Assembly (NCBI GenBank): GCA_012271225.1
Contig: JAAXGS010000011.1
Span: 1-24,101, forward strand
Origin: Dehalococcoidia bacterium
GTDB taxonomy: Bacteria > Chloroflexota > Dehalococcoidia > UBA6926
Length of the DNA stretch: 24,101 nucleotides
Reading direction: 5' to 3'
Shown in pieces: positions 7,800 through 15,968 of the stretch. Numbering within the stretch: the stretch's first letter is position 1; each line of letters starts with the position of its first letter. A program made the position numbers and the translations under genes. The notes beneath the pieces are model-generated. The model searched no databases. It was not told the origin of the DNA and worked only from the letters and a program-made list of their open reading frames with translations.

Positions 7800-8993
7800 C
7801 TAGTCCATGTCCTGTAATGCTGCCACGCCGGGCAGAACCCGTCCCTCCAGAAACTCCAGCGCCGCGCCGCCGCCGGTTGAGACATGGGTCATCGCCTGGG
7901 ACAGGCCAAGCGTGTCGACAGCCTCCGCCGTTGAGCCGCCCCCAATCACGACCGTCGCGCCGGCTCTTGCGTGCTGCGCGAGCGCATGGGCAACGCCGCG
8001 CGTTCCCTCCGCAAACTGCGGAAACTCAAAGACGCCCATCGGACCGTTCCAAAGGACGGTCTGACACAGGCGCAGGGCGCGGGCGTAGGCGTCCCGCGTC
8101 TCCGGGCCGATGTCCAGCAGCATCGCGTCATCCGGGACGGAGTTGCTTTTGACGACGGCCGCGCTGGCGCCGGCGGAGAGTTTGTCCGCCACGACGACAT
8201 CGGACGGAATGAGCACCTGGACGCCGCGCGCGTCTGCGGCGCTCAGAATACGGCCTGCCATCTGCGGGCCGTCCGCCTCCACCGGGCTCTTTCCGGCGCG
8301 CAGGCCGCGCGCGGCGAGGAATGCGGCGGCCATGCCGCCCCCGAGGAGCACCATGTCCGATGAGTCGATCAGACGCTCCATCACGGCCATCTTGTCGCCA
8401 ACCTTTGCGCCGCCCATCAGCGTGGCAAGCGGGCGGCGCGGCGAGTCCAGGATTCCGCCGAGCATCCGCAACTCCGCGTCCATGAGCAAACCTGCCACGG
8501 CGGGAAGGAGGCGGGCAACCCCTTCCGTTGAGGCGTGGGCGCGGTGCGCGGCTCCGAACGCGTCATTAACGTAGATGTCCGCGAGCCGGGCGAGCGCGGC
8601 GGCATGAATCGGATCGTTCAGCGCCTCTTCCGGGTGAAAGCGCAGGTTTTCCAGCATCAAGACATCGCCCGCCGCAAGCCCGTGCGCCTGCCTCTCCACG
8701 TCCGCGCCGACGGAGTCCCCCGCCGCGTGGACGGGCGCGTCGAGAAGATCCGAAAGACGCGCCGCGACGGGAGCGACGCGCAGGGATTCATCAACGCCCT
8801 TGGGGCGTCCGAAGTGGGTGGCCACGATGACGCGCGCGCCGCGCGCGCGGAGATTGTTGATGGTGGGCAGGGTGGCGCGAATGCGGGAATCGTCCGAGAT
8901 GACGTGTGTGCCCGGCTCCATGGGCACGTTGAAATCCACGCGCACAAGGCATGTCGCGCCGGAGACGTCGATGTCGTTGACCGTTTTTTTCAT
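7800..8993 (-). CDS. pgk: Phosphoglycerate kinase
   Basis: Pgk converts 1,3-bisphosphoglycerate and ADP to 3-phosphoglycerate and ATP. The 397-residue length is normal. Motifs in order: LVRVDFNVP at 16-24, THFGRPKG (usually SHLGRPKG, a mild variant), LENLRFHPEE, YVNDAFGAAHRAHAS, LMGGAKVGDK (usually GGAKVSDK), LLGGGMAAAF, LWNGPMGVFEF for the nucleotide site, and VIGGGSTAEAV near the C-terminus. The ATG at 8993 gives the expected short N-terminus before the first strand; its Shine-Dalgarno is weak. It is the first gene of the pgk-apgM-tpiA operon and is divergent from the tRNA genes. A TGGTATCAT extended -10 box lies 40 bases upstream. Confidence 0.97.
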   Translation of the reverse strand: MKKTVNDIDVSGATCLVRVDFNVPMEPGTHVISDDSRIRATLPTINNLRARGARVIVATHFGRPKGVDESLRVAPVAARLSDLLDAPVHAAGDSVGADVERQAHGLAAGDVLMLENLRFHPEEALNDPIHAAALARLADIYVNDAFGAAHRAHASTEGVARLLPAVAGLLMDAELRMLGGILDSPRRPLATLMGGAKVGDKMAVMERLIDSSDMVLLGGGMAAAFLAARGLRAGKSPVEADGPQMAGRILSAADARGVQVLIPSDVVVADKLSAGASAAVVKSNSVPDDAMLLDIGPETRDAYARALRLCQTVLWNGPMGVFEFPQFAEGTRGVAHALAQHARAGATVVIGGGSTAEAVDTLGLSQAMTHVSTGGGAALEFLEGRVLPGVAALQDMD

Positions 8994-9032
8994 TCTGCGC
9001 GTGCTGCTCTGATGCTGAAGGAACCTCGCACG

Positions 9033-9041
9033 ATGATACCA
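9033..9041 (-). promoter_or_regulatory. Extended -10 of pgk operon
   Basis: The minus strand reads TGGTATCAT, a TGn extension followed by TATCAT, 39 bases before the pgk ATG. The -35 region (CATTCA at 17 bases) is poor, which is common for extended -10 promoters. Confidence 0.45.
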
Positions 9042-9100
9042 GAGGCGTGGGGACGTGAATGCCGGGGGCGTTGCCCCGCGCGCCGGAGGCAGCCCGCTGC

Positions 9101-9129
9101 TTGACGCTGAATGTGCGGTATGCTACCGT
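9101..9129 (+). promoter_or_regulatory. Possible promoter of tRNA/opp unit
   Basis: TTGACG (9101-9106) is followed after 17 bases by TACCGT (9124-9129) with a TGC extension just before it. An overlapping TATGCT at 9119 has a better hexamer but a poor 12-base spacing. Transcription from here would run into tRNA-Lys at 9253. Confidence 0.4.
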
Positions 9130-9252
9130 CCGCGCAATACCTGCACGGTGGTCGGTTGTCTGTGCCATCGTGATGGTCGCTTGGGGAGGAGACCGGAGGG
9201 GAGAGAGGGAGTCGTCATTCCCGCGGGAGACGAATAGACTGGAAGTCTCCGC

Positions 9253-9326
<74 letters not shown>

Positions 9327-9339
9327 CACGAGAGACAGA

Positions 9340-9421
9340 GGGGAAGTGTCGGAACTGGCAGACGAGCGTGATTTAGGATCACGTGCCCCAGGGCGTAGGA
9401 GTTCGAGTCTCCTCTTCCCCA
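9340..9421 (+). tRNA. tRNA-Leu (anticodon TAG)
   Basis: Acceptor GGGGAAG (9340-9346) pairs perfectly with CTTCCCC (9414-9420), and the discriminator is A9421. The anticodon stem CGTGA/TCACG encloses TTTAGGA, giving anticodon TAG, which reads CUN codons. The long variable arm GCCC-CA-GGGC is the class II feature expected of leucine tRNA. The T arm is GGAG-TTCGAGT-CTCC. It lies 13 bases after tRNA-Lys, and CCA is not encoded. Confidence 0.97.
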
Positions 9422-9504
9422 CGACAAGGCAAGACAGCGCGCAGGTGGCAGACATCAACGGACACAGGCGCAGAAGGCCTGAAGGTTCGCAGCGAGGAGG
9501 CTCT

Positions 9505-10530
9505 GTGGCAACGGAAACAGGACAACCGGTTCTTGAGATCAAGGACCTGGTGACACGGTTCTATACGGCTGACGGCGTCGTCAAAGCCGTGGACGGCGTC
9601 AGCTACAACGTACGCGAGGGCGAAATCGTCGGTGTCGTGGGAGAGAGCGGCTCCGGCAAGAGCGTCACGGCGTTGTCGGTGATGCGGCTCATCCCCCCGC
9701 CCGGCGGGCGGATAGAGCAGGGTGAGGCCCTTCTTGACGGCGAGGACATGCTCAAGATGAGCAATGAGCGGGTGCTTGAGGTTCGCGGCGCAAAGATCGC
9801 CATGATCTTTCAGGAACCGATGACATCGCTCAATCCGGTTCTCACCATCGGACGGCAGTTGACCGAGGCGCTTGAAACGCATTTGGAGATGAACCGCGCG
9901 GCGGCGGCGACCAGGGCGGGCGAGCTGCTTGAAATGGTCGGCATCCCGGACGGGCGGAACCGCCTGAATGACTACCCCCACCAGTTCAGCGGCGGAATGC
10001 GGCAGCGCGTCATGATCGCCATGGGGTTGAGTTGCGAGCCGCGCCTGCTCATTGCCGATGAGCCGACCACCGCGCTGGATGTGACGATTCAGGCGCAGAT
10101 CCTGGAGTTGATGCAGCGCCTGAATCAGGAGCTTGGAACGGCGGTCATCATCATCACCCACAACCTCGGCGTGGTTGCGCGGTATGCTCACTGGATCAAC
10201 GTCATGTACGCCGGGCGGATCGTTGAGTCCGGCCCCGCCGAGACGATCTTCAAGAATCCGCGCCATCCGTACACCATTGGCCTGCTCGCCTCCGTGCCCC
10301 GGCTTGATGAGCCGCGCCGGGCCAAGCTGGAGCCGATTGAGGGGATGCCCCCGGACCTGATGAATCTGCCGGGCGGATGCTCATTCCGTCCCCGGTGCCC
10401 GTTTGCCATCGATCGTTGCGCGGAGGAGTATCCACCGTTTGAGCCGGTGGACGGTTCAATCGACCATATGAAGGCGTGCTGGGTGGATGTCACCACCGCC
10501 GGCATGCATGCTGCAGGGAGTGCCAACTGA
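9505..10530 (+). CDS. Oligopeptide/dipeptide ABC transporter ATPase, OppD/DppD type
   Basis: This is one of two nucleotide-binding subunits that power uptake of peptides or related solutes (nickel, glycosides) through an inner-membrane permease. The 341-residue product has Walker A at 46-53 (GESGSGKS), the ABC signature at 161-168 (FSGGMRQR), Walker B at 181-187 (LLIADEP) and the switch His219. The C-terminal extension typical of this subfamily carries cysteines C292, C298, C305 and C325; related DppD proteins bind an iron-sulfur cluster with such cysteines. The GTG at 9505 has GAGGAGG four bases upstream; the open frame to 9346 would run through the tRNA-Leu gene and is rejected. The next gene overlaps it by one base (TGATG). 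No permease or binding protein lies beside it in the window. Confidence 0.93.
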   Translation: MATETGQPVLEIKDLVTRFYTADGVVKAVDGVSYNVREGEIVGVVGESGSGKSVTALSVMRLIPPPGGRIEQGEALLDGEDMLKMSNERVLEVRGAKIAMIFQEPMTSLNPVLTIGRQLTEALETHLEMNRAAAATRAGELLEMVGIPDGRNRLNDYPHQFSGGMRQRVMIAMGLSCEPRLLIADEPTTALDVTIQAQILELMQRLNQELGTAVIIITHNLGVVARYAHWINVMYAGRIVESGPAETIFKNPRHPYTIGLLASVPRLDEPRRAKLEPIEGMPPDLMNLPGGCSFRPRCPFAIDRCAEEYPPFEPVDGSIDHMKACWVDVTTAGMHAAGSAN

Positions 10531-11576
10531 TGACCCAGGAAAACGAAACGGCCGTGATGACGCAGGAGAGCGGAGCGGCTCCGGACGGAGCCGAGTTTGA
10601 GGGCGAGAATCTTCTCGAAGTCAACAACCTGAAGATGTACTTCCCGGTGAACTCCCGGGGAGTCATTCCGCGCCATGTTGCCGACGTCAAGGCGGTCGAT
10701 GACATCAGCTTCTTCGTCCGGCGCGGCGAGACGCTTGGCGTGGTGGGCGAGTCCGGCTGCGGGAAGACCACGGTTGGACGCTGCATTATGCAGGTCTACA
10801 AGGTCACGGATGGTGAGGTCGTCTTTGAGGGCGTGGATCTGACCAAGCTCAGCCCGGGGCGCATGCGCCGCATGCGCCGCCGTTTGCAGATGATCTTCCA
10901 GGACCCGTACAGCTCTCTGAACCCGCGCATGACCGCCGGCTCGATCATCGGCGAGCCGATCCGGATCCACAACATGGCCCGCGGACGCGGCGAGTATATG
11001 GAGCAGGTGGAGGAGTTGCTGCGCGTCGTCGGGCTCAACCCGTACATGCGTGACCGCTACCCGCATGAGTTCTCCGGCGGACAGCGGCAGCGCATCGGCA
11101 TCGCGCGCGCGTTGGCCGTGCGCCCCAGCCTGATCATCTGTGATGAGCCGGTGTCCGCGCTGGACGTGTCCATTCAGGCGCAGGTCATCAACCTGCTTGA
11201 GGAACTGCAGGAGCAGTTTGATCTGACGTACATCTTCATCGCCCATGATCTGTCCGTGGTGCGGCACATCAGCGATCGCGTCGCGGTGATGTACCTCGGC
11301 AAAGTCGTGGAGATCGCCACGCGTGAGGAGTTGTATGAGAATCCGCTGCATCCCTACACGCGGGCGCTCCTCTCCGCCGTTCCGATTCCGGACCCGCTGG
11401 TGGAGCGTCAGCGGGAGCGCATCGTCCTGACGGGCGATGTGCCCAGCCCGATTCGCCCGCCGTCCGGATGCCGATTCCACACGCGGTGCCCCATCGCCAT
11501 CGACATGTGCTCCGAGGAGGATCCGGAGTTCCGGAACGTCGGCGGCGACCACTGGGTCGCCTGCCACCGGGTGTAG
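10530..11576 (+). CDS. Oligopeptide/dipeptide ABC transporter ATPase, OppF/DppF type
   Basis: This is the second nucleotide-binding subunit, which would form a heterodimer with the upstream OppD-like protein. The 348-residue product has about 35 acidic, low-complexity N-terminal residues, then [12 protein letters not shown], Walker A at 73-80 (GESGCGKT), the signature at 181-188 (FSGGQRQR), Walker B in [12 protein letters not shown] and the switch histidine in FIAHDLSV. The C-terminus has the same four-cysteine pattern as its partner (C314, C320, C327, C345). The ATG at 10530 shares its A with the oppD stop and has GGGAG 9 bases upstream, so translation is probably coupled. An alternative ATG at 10557 would drop nine residues. 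A hairpin follows the stop. Confidence 0.93.
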   Translation: MTQENETAVMTQESGAAPDGAEFEGENLLEVNNLKMYFPVNSRGVIPRHVADVKAVDDISFFVRRGETLGVVGESGCGKTTVGRCIMQVYKVTDGEVVFEGVDLTKLSPGRMRRMRRRLQMIFQDPYSSLNPRMTAGSIIGEPIRIHNMARGRGEYMEQVEELLRVVGLNPYMRDRYPHEFSGGQRQRIGIARALAVRPSLIICDEPVSALDVSIQAQVINLLEELQEQFDLTYIFIAHDLSVVRHISDRVAVMYLGKVVEIATREELYENPLHPYTRALLSAVPIPDPLVERQRERIVLTGDVPSPIRPPSGCRFHTRCPIAIDMCSEEDPEFRNVGGDHWVACHRV

Positions 11577-11606
11577 GGCAACCGCTCAGGCCGCATCAAA
11601 AAGGGG

Positions 11607-11637
11607 GGGGTGCTGTGGCCATTGGCCGCGGTGCCCC
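11607..11637 (+). terminator. Probable terminator after oppF-type gene
   Basis: In RNA, 11607-11620 pairs with 11624-11637 over 14 positions, four of them G-U, around a three-base loop. TCTTT follows. It would separate the opp unit from the restriction-modification pair. A run of eight G (11603-11610) enters the stem. Confidence 0.5.
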
Positions 11638-11680
11638 TCTTTCGCAACATCGCCAAGACTCACTTTGCGGGAGACAAGGG

Positions 11681-11709
11681 TTGCGGCAACTCTAGCGGCG
11701 GCGTACAAT
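11681..11709 (+). promoter_or_regulatory. Promoter of restriction-modification operon
   Basis: TTGCGG (11681-11686), then 17 bases, then TACAAT (11704-11709). The predicted start leaves a leader of about 25 bases with GAGGAGGT (11726-11733) seven bases before the ATG. I see no C-protein box pair or controller gene here. Confidence 0.55.
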
Positions 11710-11740
11710 TGTCCTAGATGCCGTTGAGGAGGTAACTAAC

Positions 11741-13408
11741 ATGGCAGTTGCTCGTCGCAGCCGAAATCGAGACAACGGCGCCACGGCCGCTATTGTGGCT
11801 GACAGTGAACCGAAAGAGGCGATGACGACGGCCGAGGCGAGTGCTTGGGCGACGGAGCATGTTGGGTATGTTGTGACACCCTCAAACATTGCTTATCTAG
11901 TAAATTACGGACTAATTCCTGCCGCCTCAACGACTTCTGGGGAACTCCGCGTATTCAAGCATGACCTTTCTAGTTATTATTCCTCCCGAAACGGTCACAG
12001 AGAGCAGGCATTCAAACGACAACTTGGAGAAGATATCGATTGGGCATTGTCTTTCGAGCAATATAAGGAGGCAGAGACTACCAAGCATGTGCATCGACTC
12101 CATCCGTATAAAGGAAAATTCATTCCTCAACTTGTAGAGTACTTCTTGGACTCACACACAGATGATTCAAAGACTTACCCAGTGTTCGCACCCGGTGATG
12201 TGATATTGGATCCTTTCTGCGGAAGTGGAACCACACTTGTGCAGGCGAACGAACTCGGTATGCATGCTGTCGGTATAGATGTCTCAAAATTCAACGCGAT
12301 GATCAGCAACCTGAAACTTGCCCGGGTTGATTTGGCGGCTCTTGAAGAGAGTGCCGCCAAGGCGGCTGCTGCGATTGAGGCGGACAACCTAGGCCAGCGC
12401 GCACGACAGTTTGAAGAGGCTCTGCTTAGAGAACTAAGTGACTTCAACGCTGCTCATTTTCCGCGTGGCAAGTTCCGCATGAAAGTTCGCAGTGGCGCTA
12501 TTGATGAAGACAGCTACGGCGCGGCAAAACAGCTAGAGTTTCTCTGGCGCTACCACTCGCTAACCGAGGAATATGGTGTAGACAACAGCATCCCGGAAGG
12601 CGCCGATAACTTTATGGAATCATGGTATCACCAGTCAGAACTGAGTGAGATTCACACCGCCGAGGCAGTTATCGCGACCATTGAAGATTCGTCCATCCGG
12701 GATGTTCTGCGCCTTATACTGAGCCGTACAATCCGATCGTGCCGAGCAACGACGCATTCGGATTTGGCCACGCTCATCAAGCCGGTAACTGAAACCTATT
12801 ACTGTGGCAAGCACAGTCAGATTTGCAAACCCTTGTTCTCGATCCTTAGCTGGTGGAATCGATACGCGAAGGACACCATCAAGCGGCTGGTACAGTTCGC
12901 GGAACTTCGAACAGATACCCGGCAGTTCTGCCTTACCGGAGATTCAAGGACATTAGACATTTTGGATGAACTAAAACAGACGGCCCCTAAGCTGGCTAGT
13001 ACTGCCAAAAAACAGGGTGTCGCCGGTATTTTCTCTAGTCCGCCGTACGTTGGCATGATCGATTACCATGAGCAGCACGCTTACGCCTATGAACTCTTTG
13101 GACTGCCTCGGAATGATGATGCTGAAATCGGTCCCCTCAGTGGCGGCAAGGGTAAGGCCGCCAGGGATGCCTACGTGCGGGGAATTGCTGACGTTCTGAT
13201 CAATTGCCGCACGGTGATGCGGAATGACTGGGACGTGTTCTTGGTGGCGAATGACAAGTTTGGCCTCTACCCGCTTATTGCAGAGCAAGCAGGCATGGAA
13301 ATCGTCAAAGAATATCGACGTCCTGTGCTGAATCGTGCGGAGGGTGACAAGGGTGCTTACGGCGAGTCCATCTTTCACATGAAAGGGAGGAAGTTGCTCG
13401 ATGCTTGA
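11741..13408 (+). CDS. DNA methyltransferase (N4-C/N6-A type) with N-terminal HTH
   Basis: This is probably the modification enzyme of a type II system, methylating an exocyclic amino group with S-adenosylmethionine. In the 555-residue product, residues 28-80 match a MerR/excisionase-like helix-turn-helix: TTAEA, then VTPSNIAYLVNYGLI, then GELRVFKHDLSSYY. Motif X-like RLHPYKGKFIPQ is at 119-130, motif I DPFCGSGTT at 157-165, and the catalytic motif IV SSPPY at 432-436. The order X - I - long middle segment (likely target recognition) - IV is the alpha arrangement. SPPY permits N4-cytosine or N6-adenine, so the product base is undecided. The Shine-Dalgarno is near perfect. The gene overlaps the nuclease gene by eight bases and is AT-richer than its neighbours, suggesting horizontal gain. 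The HTH may let it repress its own operon. Confidence 0.9.
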   Translation: MAVARRSRNRDNGATAAIVADSEPKEAMTTAEASAWATEHVGYVVTPSNIAYLVNYGLIPAASTTSGELRVFKHDLSSYYSSRNGHREQAFKRQLGEDIDWALSFEQYKEAETTKHVHRLHPYKGKFIPQLVEYFLDSHTDDSKTYPVFAPGDVILDPFCGSGTTLVQANELGMHAVGIDVSKFNAMISNLKLARVDLAALEESAAKAAAAIEADNLGQRARQFEEALLRELSDFNAAHFPRGKFRMKVRSGAIDEDSYGAAKQLEFLWRYHSLTEEYGVDNSIPEGADNFMESWYHQSELSEIHTAEAVIATIEDSSIRDVLRLILSRTIRSCRATTHSDLATLIKPVTETYYCGKHSQICKPLFSILSWWNRYAKDTIKRLVQFAELRTDTRQFCLTGDSRTLDILDELKQTAPKLASTAKKQGVAGIFSSPPYVGMIDYHEQHAYAYELFGLPRNDDAEIGPLSGGKGKAARDAYVRGIADVLINCRTVMRNDWDVFLVANDKFGLYPLIAEQAGMEIVKEYRRPVLNRAEGDKGAYGESIFHMKGRKLLDA

Positions 13409-14168
13409 TGTAAAGGCAATTGAATCTGTTATCACACGGGCTCTCCAAGAAAAGATAAGCTCCTACAATCCTGAACCCAATAGTATGCCATTTCATACTA
13501 GGCTGCTGGGCAGGGATAGGATGGCTTTGTATTCGTTCATCCATTCTCTTTCTACCAGCTTTGGAACGAAAATTTTTGAGCGAGTTGCTCTTCAATTGGC
13601 CGCAGATCGCTTTACAAAAGTAGAACAACAGAAAAGCGTCGGGAAGACGATTTCGACTGGTGCACAGACAGTTATCGCAGAAATTGTTACTGCACTTCGT
13701 TCCGGCAATATTCAACCGAATGCCTCCGAGGCAGTAAAACAGATTCGGTTGGTAGCACGAACTGGTGACCCTGTTCAAATTCGGTTACCTAAAGTTGACA
13801 TCTATTTAGAAGAAGAGGGAGAAATTGTACTAATTGAACTAAAAACGGCGAAACCTAACGTAGATGGATTCGAGAAAGTAAAGCAAAATCTGTTAGAATG
13901 GATTGCCGCTATTTTCTACCAAGACATTGGGGCGCAGGTGACTGCCTTTGTTGGAATCCCTTACAATCCAGACTACCCTAAGCCATATGCGCGCTGGACT
14001 CTGAGAGGTATGCTGGAGATTGAGAATAATAAGGAACTCAAAGTAGCTGATGAGTTGTGGGATTTCTTTGCGGGAGAACCGATTTACAACGCTCTTCTGG
14101 ACTGTTTCGAGCGTGTCGGTATCGAAATGCGTGAGGAGATAGACGCATACTTCAAGCGCTTTACCTAG
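13401..14168 (+). CDS. Type II restriction endonuclease, TdeIII-like
   Basis: This is the probable partner nuclease of the upstream methyltransferase. In the 255-residue product a PD-(D/E)xK-type site is visible: KVD (Asp133), then after twelve residues IELK (Glu146, Lys148), followed by TAKPN. FVGIPYNPDYPKPYARWT comes later. The combination ELKTAKPN ... LLEWIA ... IPYNP recalls the TdeIII/MjaII family, whose known members cut GGNCC. That assignment is from memory of the family and the target site here is inference. The ATG at 13401 lies eight bases inside the methyltransferase 3' end, a usual coupling arrangement. Base composition is the lowest-GC of the window (25 G/C of 60 in 13561-13620), consistent with acquired DNA. 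The gene ends 14 bases from the convergent 57-aa gene. Confidence 0.78.
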   Translation: MLDVKAIESVITRALQEKISSYNPEPNSMPFHTRLLGRDRMALYSFIHSLSTSFGTKIFERVALQLAADRFTKVEQQKSVGKTISTGAQTVIAEIVTALRSGNIQPNASEAVKQIRLVARTGDPVQIRLPKVDIYLEEEGEIVLIELKTAKPNVDGFEKVKQNLLEWIAAIFYQDIGAQVTAFVGIPYNPDYPKPYARWTLRGMLEIENNKELKVADELWDFFAGEPIYNALLDCFERVGIEMREEIDAYFKRFT

Positions 14169-14182
14169 CTGCAGATCCGTAA

Positions 14183-14356
14183 TCAGGACTTCTCGGGCCG
14201 CTCACGCACCCCCGTCTTCGCTCTGCGCTTGAGGATTGCATTGCGGACGGCGTTGACAAAGCTCTTTCCGCTGACGCCCATCTTGCGGGCGCGCCGTCGC
14301 TTGTCCTGCCGTCGCTCCCCGCGCGTTGCCTCGCTCCTCTCGTTGTCGTTAGACAT
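14183..14356 (-). CDS. Small very basic protein, 57 aa
   Basis: I do not recognise the family. The frame starts at ATG 14356, 17 bases after the purB stop, and ends in TGA at 14183. The product is rich in Arg and Lys throughout (RRQDKRRRARK in the first half) and has a short hydrophobic-patterned helix KSFVNAVRNAILKRRAK after MGVSGK, with no cysteines. Such a protein could bind nucleic acid or ribosomes, but nothing proves that; it is not ribosomal S21. Support is codon choice like its high-GC neighbours, a sensible stop, and fit in an otherwise empty gap between two convergent units. No clear Shine-Dalgarno is present, so it may rely on coupling to purB. Confidence 0.6.
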   Translation of the reverse strand: MSNDNERSEATRGERRQDKRRRARKMGVSGKSFVNAVRNAILKRRAKTGVRERPEKS

Positions 14357-14373
14357 CGTGGCGTGGTGAGAGT

Positions 14374-15903
14374 TTAATCTGAGTGATGTCTGTCATAGTG
14401 GTCACGGAATTGCTTTTCATGCTTCACTGCCCATTCGGCCAAAGCTGGCCCATTGATCCCGCGAGCGATGTCAATCAGGGCGCGCCGAAAATCGCCGGTG
14501 ATCTCTCGTTTCCGTAGTTCAGTATCTATCCGCCCAGTCACTTTTCCATCGTCACCCGGCACGAACAGATTATTTACCGGCTGCCCGCAACCGCACAGGC
14601 AGCCCGGCTGTGATAACAGCCCAATCCGTTTAAAGGACTCATCCACGTAGCGGGTGTAGTAGCCGTAGTCGAAGAGGGCATCTAACTCAGCCGGCGTGAG
14701 GTGCTCCGCGATGTCCGGGCTGCGGCGCAGCAGATCACGGAAGTCCTGGCCAGTGTTCCACGACTCCATCGAGGCTGACTGCGTGATCTTGTACGCCTTA
14801 TCCCGCGTTAGCCCCTTGTCGATGAGCGCGAGCATGACGCGCTGAGAGAAAACAAGCCCGCGCGTCCGTTCAATGTTGGCGAACATCGCGTCCGGGTAGA
14901 CCACCATGCCGTCGATGACGGACGCGGCAAGATCGAGGATGTAGTCGAGCGCCATCGTTGCGTCCGGCAGAATAATCCGCTCCGCGGACGAGTGCGAGAT
15001 GTCGCGCTCATGCCAGAGCGCGACATTCTCCAGCGCCGTCACGGCGTGGCCACGAATGAGCCGCGCAAGGCCGCAGATCCGCTCTGAGAGCTCCGGGTTG
15101 CGCTTGTGCGGCATGGCGGATGATCCGGTCTGACCTTCCTCAAACCGCTCCTCAACCTCCCGCACCTCCGTGCGCTGCAGCCCTCGAATCTCCGTGGCGA
15201 ATTTTTCGAGCGATGCCGCGCAGAGCGCCAGCGTGGTCACGAACTCGGCGTGCCGGTCCCGCGGCACAATCTGGCTTGATATCGGCTCGACAACCAGCCC
15301 GAGGAATCTGCACGCGGTTTCCTCAACCTCCGGCGGGAGCGTGGCGTGAGTTCCGACTGCGCCGGAGAATTTGCCAACGCTCACGGTCCGCAGCGCCTGT
15401 TCCAGGCGCGAGCGCATGCGGCGGGTCTCCTCCACCCACAGGGCGAGCTTCAGGCCGAACGTCATCGGCTCCGCGTGGACGCCGTGCGTGCGCCCCATCA
15501 TCAGCGTGTCCTTGTGCTCCAGGGCGCGCCGCGTGACGGCCTGTTCCAGCGCGTCCACATCTGCAAGGAGGATTTTTAACGCGGCGCGCAGCTGAAGGGC
15601 GGTGGCGGTGTCCCACACATCGTTGGACGTCAGCCCCTTGTGGATGTGGCGGCTCTCAGTGCCAAGACCGTATGAGACCGATTCCAGAAAGGCGGTGACG
15701 TCATGATGCGTTCTCTGAAAGGCGTTCCGCCACAGGTCCATGTCAAACTGCGCGCGCTCCAGCTTTGGGATATCCTCCGCCGGAATGGCGCCGTGCTCCG
15801 CCCACGCCCGGCAGACCGCCAGCTCAACCTCAAGCCACTGCTGGAACTTGAACTCGTCCTGCCAGATGGCCCTCATTGCGTCACGGGCGTAGCGGTCAAT
15901 CAC
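14374..15903 (-). CDS. purB: Adenylosuccinate lyase with extra C-terminal domain
   Basis: PurB cleaves SAICAR to AICAR and adenylosuccinate to AMP, releasing fumarate. Residues 1-430 are a full lyase: MIDRYARDAM start, GLTSNDVWDTA at 90-100, GRTHGVHAEP at 137-146, and the signature loop GSSAMPHKRNP at 260-270 with the catalytic serine. Normal enzymes end near here (DYGYYTRYVDESFKRIGLL). This one continues for about 79 residues: GCLCGCGQPVNN at 434-445, then LFVPGDDGKVTGRID, then a charged helical tail. The C-x-C-G-C-G ... F-x-P-G-(H/D)-D-x-K pattern resembles a short cysteine module seen in other proteins, so this looks like a fusion. The GTG at 15903 has AGGGAG upstream. It follows purE by 65 bases. 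Confidence 0.94.
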   Translation of the reverse strand: MIDRYARDAMRAIWQDEFKFQQWLEVELAVCRAWAEHGAIPAEDIPKLERAQFDMDLWRNAFQRTHHDVTAFLESVSYGLGTESRHIHKGLTSNDVWDTATALQLRAALKILLADVDALEQAVTRRALEHKDTLMMGRTHGVHAEPMTFGLKLALWVEETRRMRSRLEQALRTVSVGKFSGAVGTHATLPPEVEETACRFLGLVVEPISSQIVPRDRHAEFVTTLALCAASLEKFATEIRGLQRTEVREVEERFEEGQTGSSAMPHKRNPELSERICGLARLIRGHAVTALENVALWHERDISHSSAERIILPDATMALDYILDLAASVIDGMVVYPDAMFANIERTRGLVFSQRVMLALIDKGLTRDKAYKITQSASMESWNTGQDFRDLLRRSPDIAEHLTPAELDALFDYGYYTRYVDESFKRIGLLSQPGCLCGCGQPVNNLFVPGDDGKVTGRIDTELRKREITGDFRRALIDIARGINGPALAEWAVKHEKQFRDHYDRHHSD

Positions 15904-15968
15904 AGCGTCTCCCTCACGTGCCGCGTCCGCTACCGAATGGACTCATCGATATCGCCCGGTCGAGGCGC

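Noticed and set aside
9346..9504. Upstream extension of the OppD-type protein
   Set aside because: It would translate through the tRNA-Leu gene; the GTG at 9505 with GAGGAGG gives the normal N-terminus.
12971..13778. Minus-strand frames across the methyltransferase and nuclease genes
   Set aside because: They lie opposite genes with clear catalytic motifs and show no conserved features of their own.
14183..14356. Ribosomal protein S21
   Set aside because: The small basic size suggested it, but the residues do not follow the S21 pattern, so it was left unnamed.
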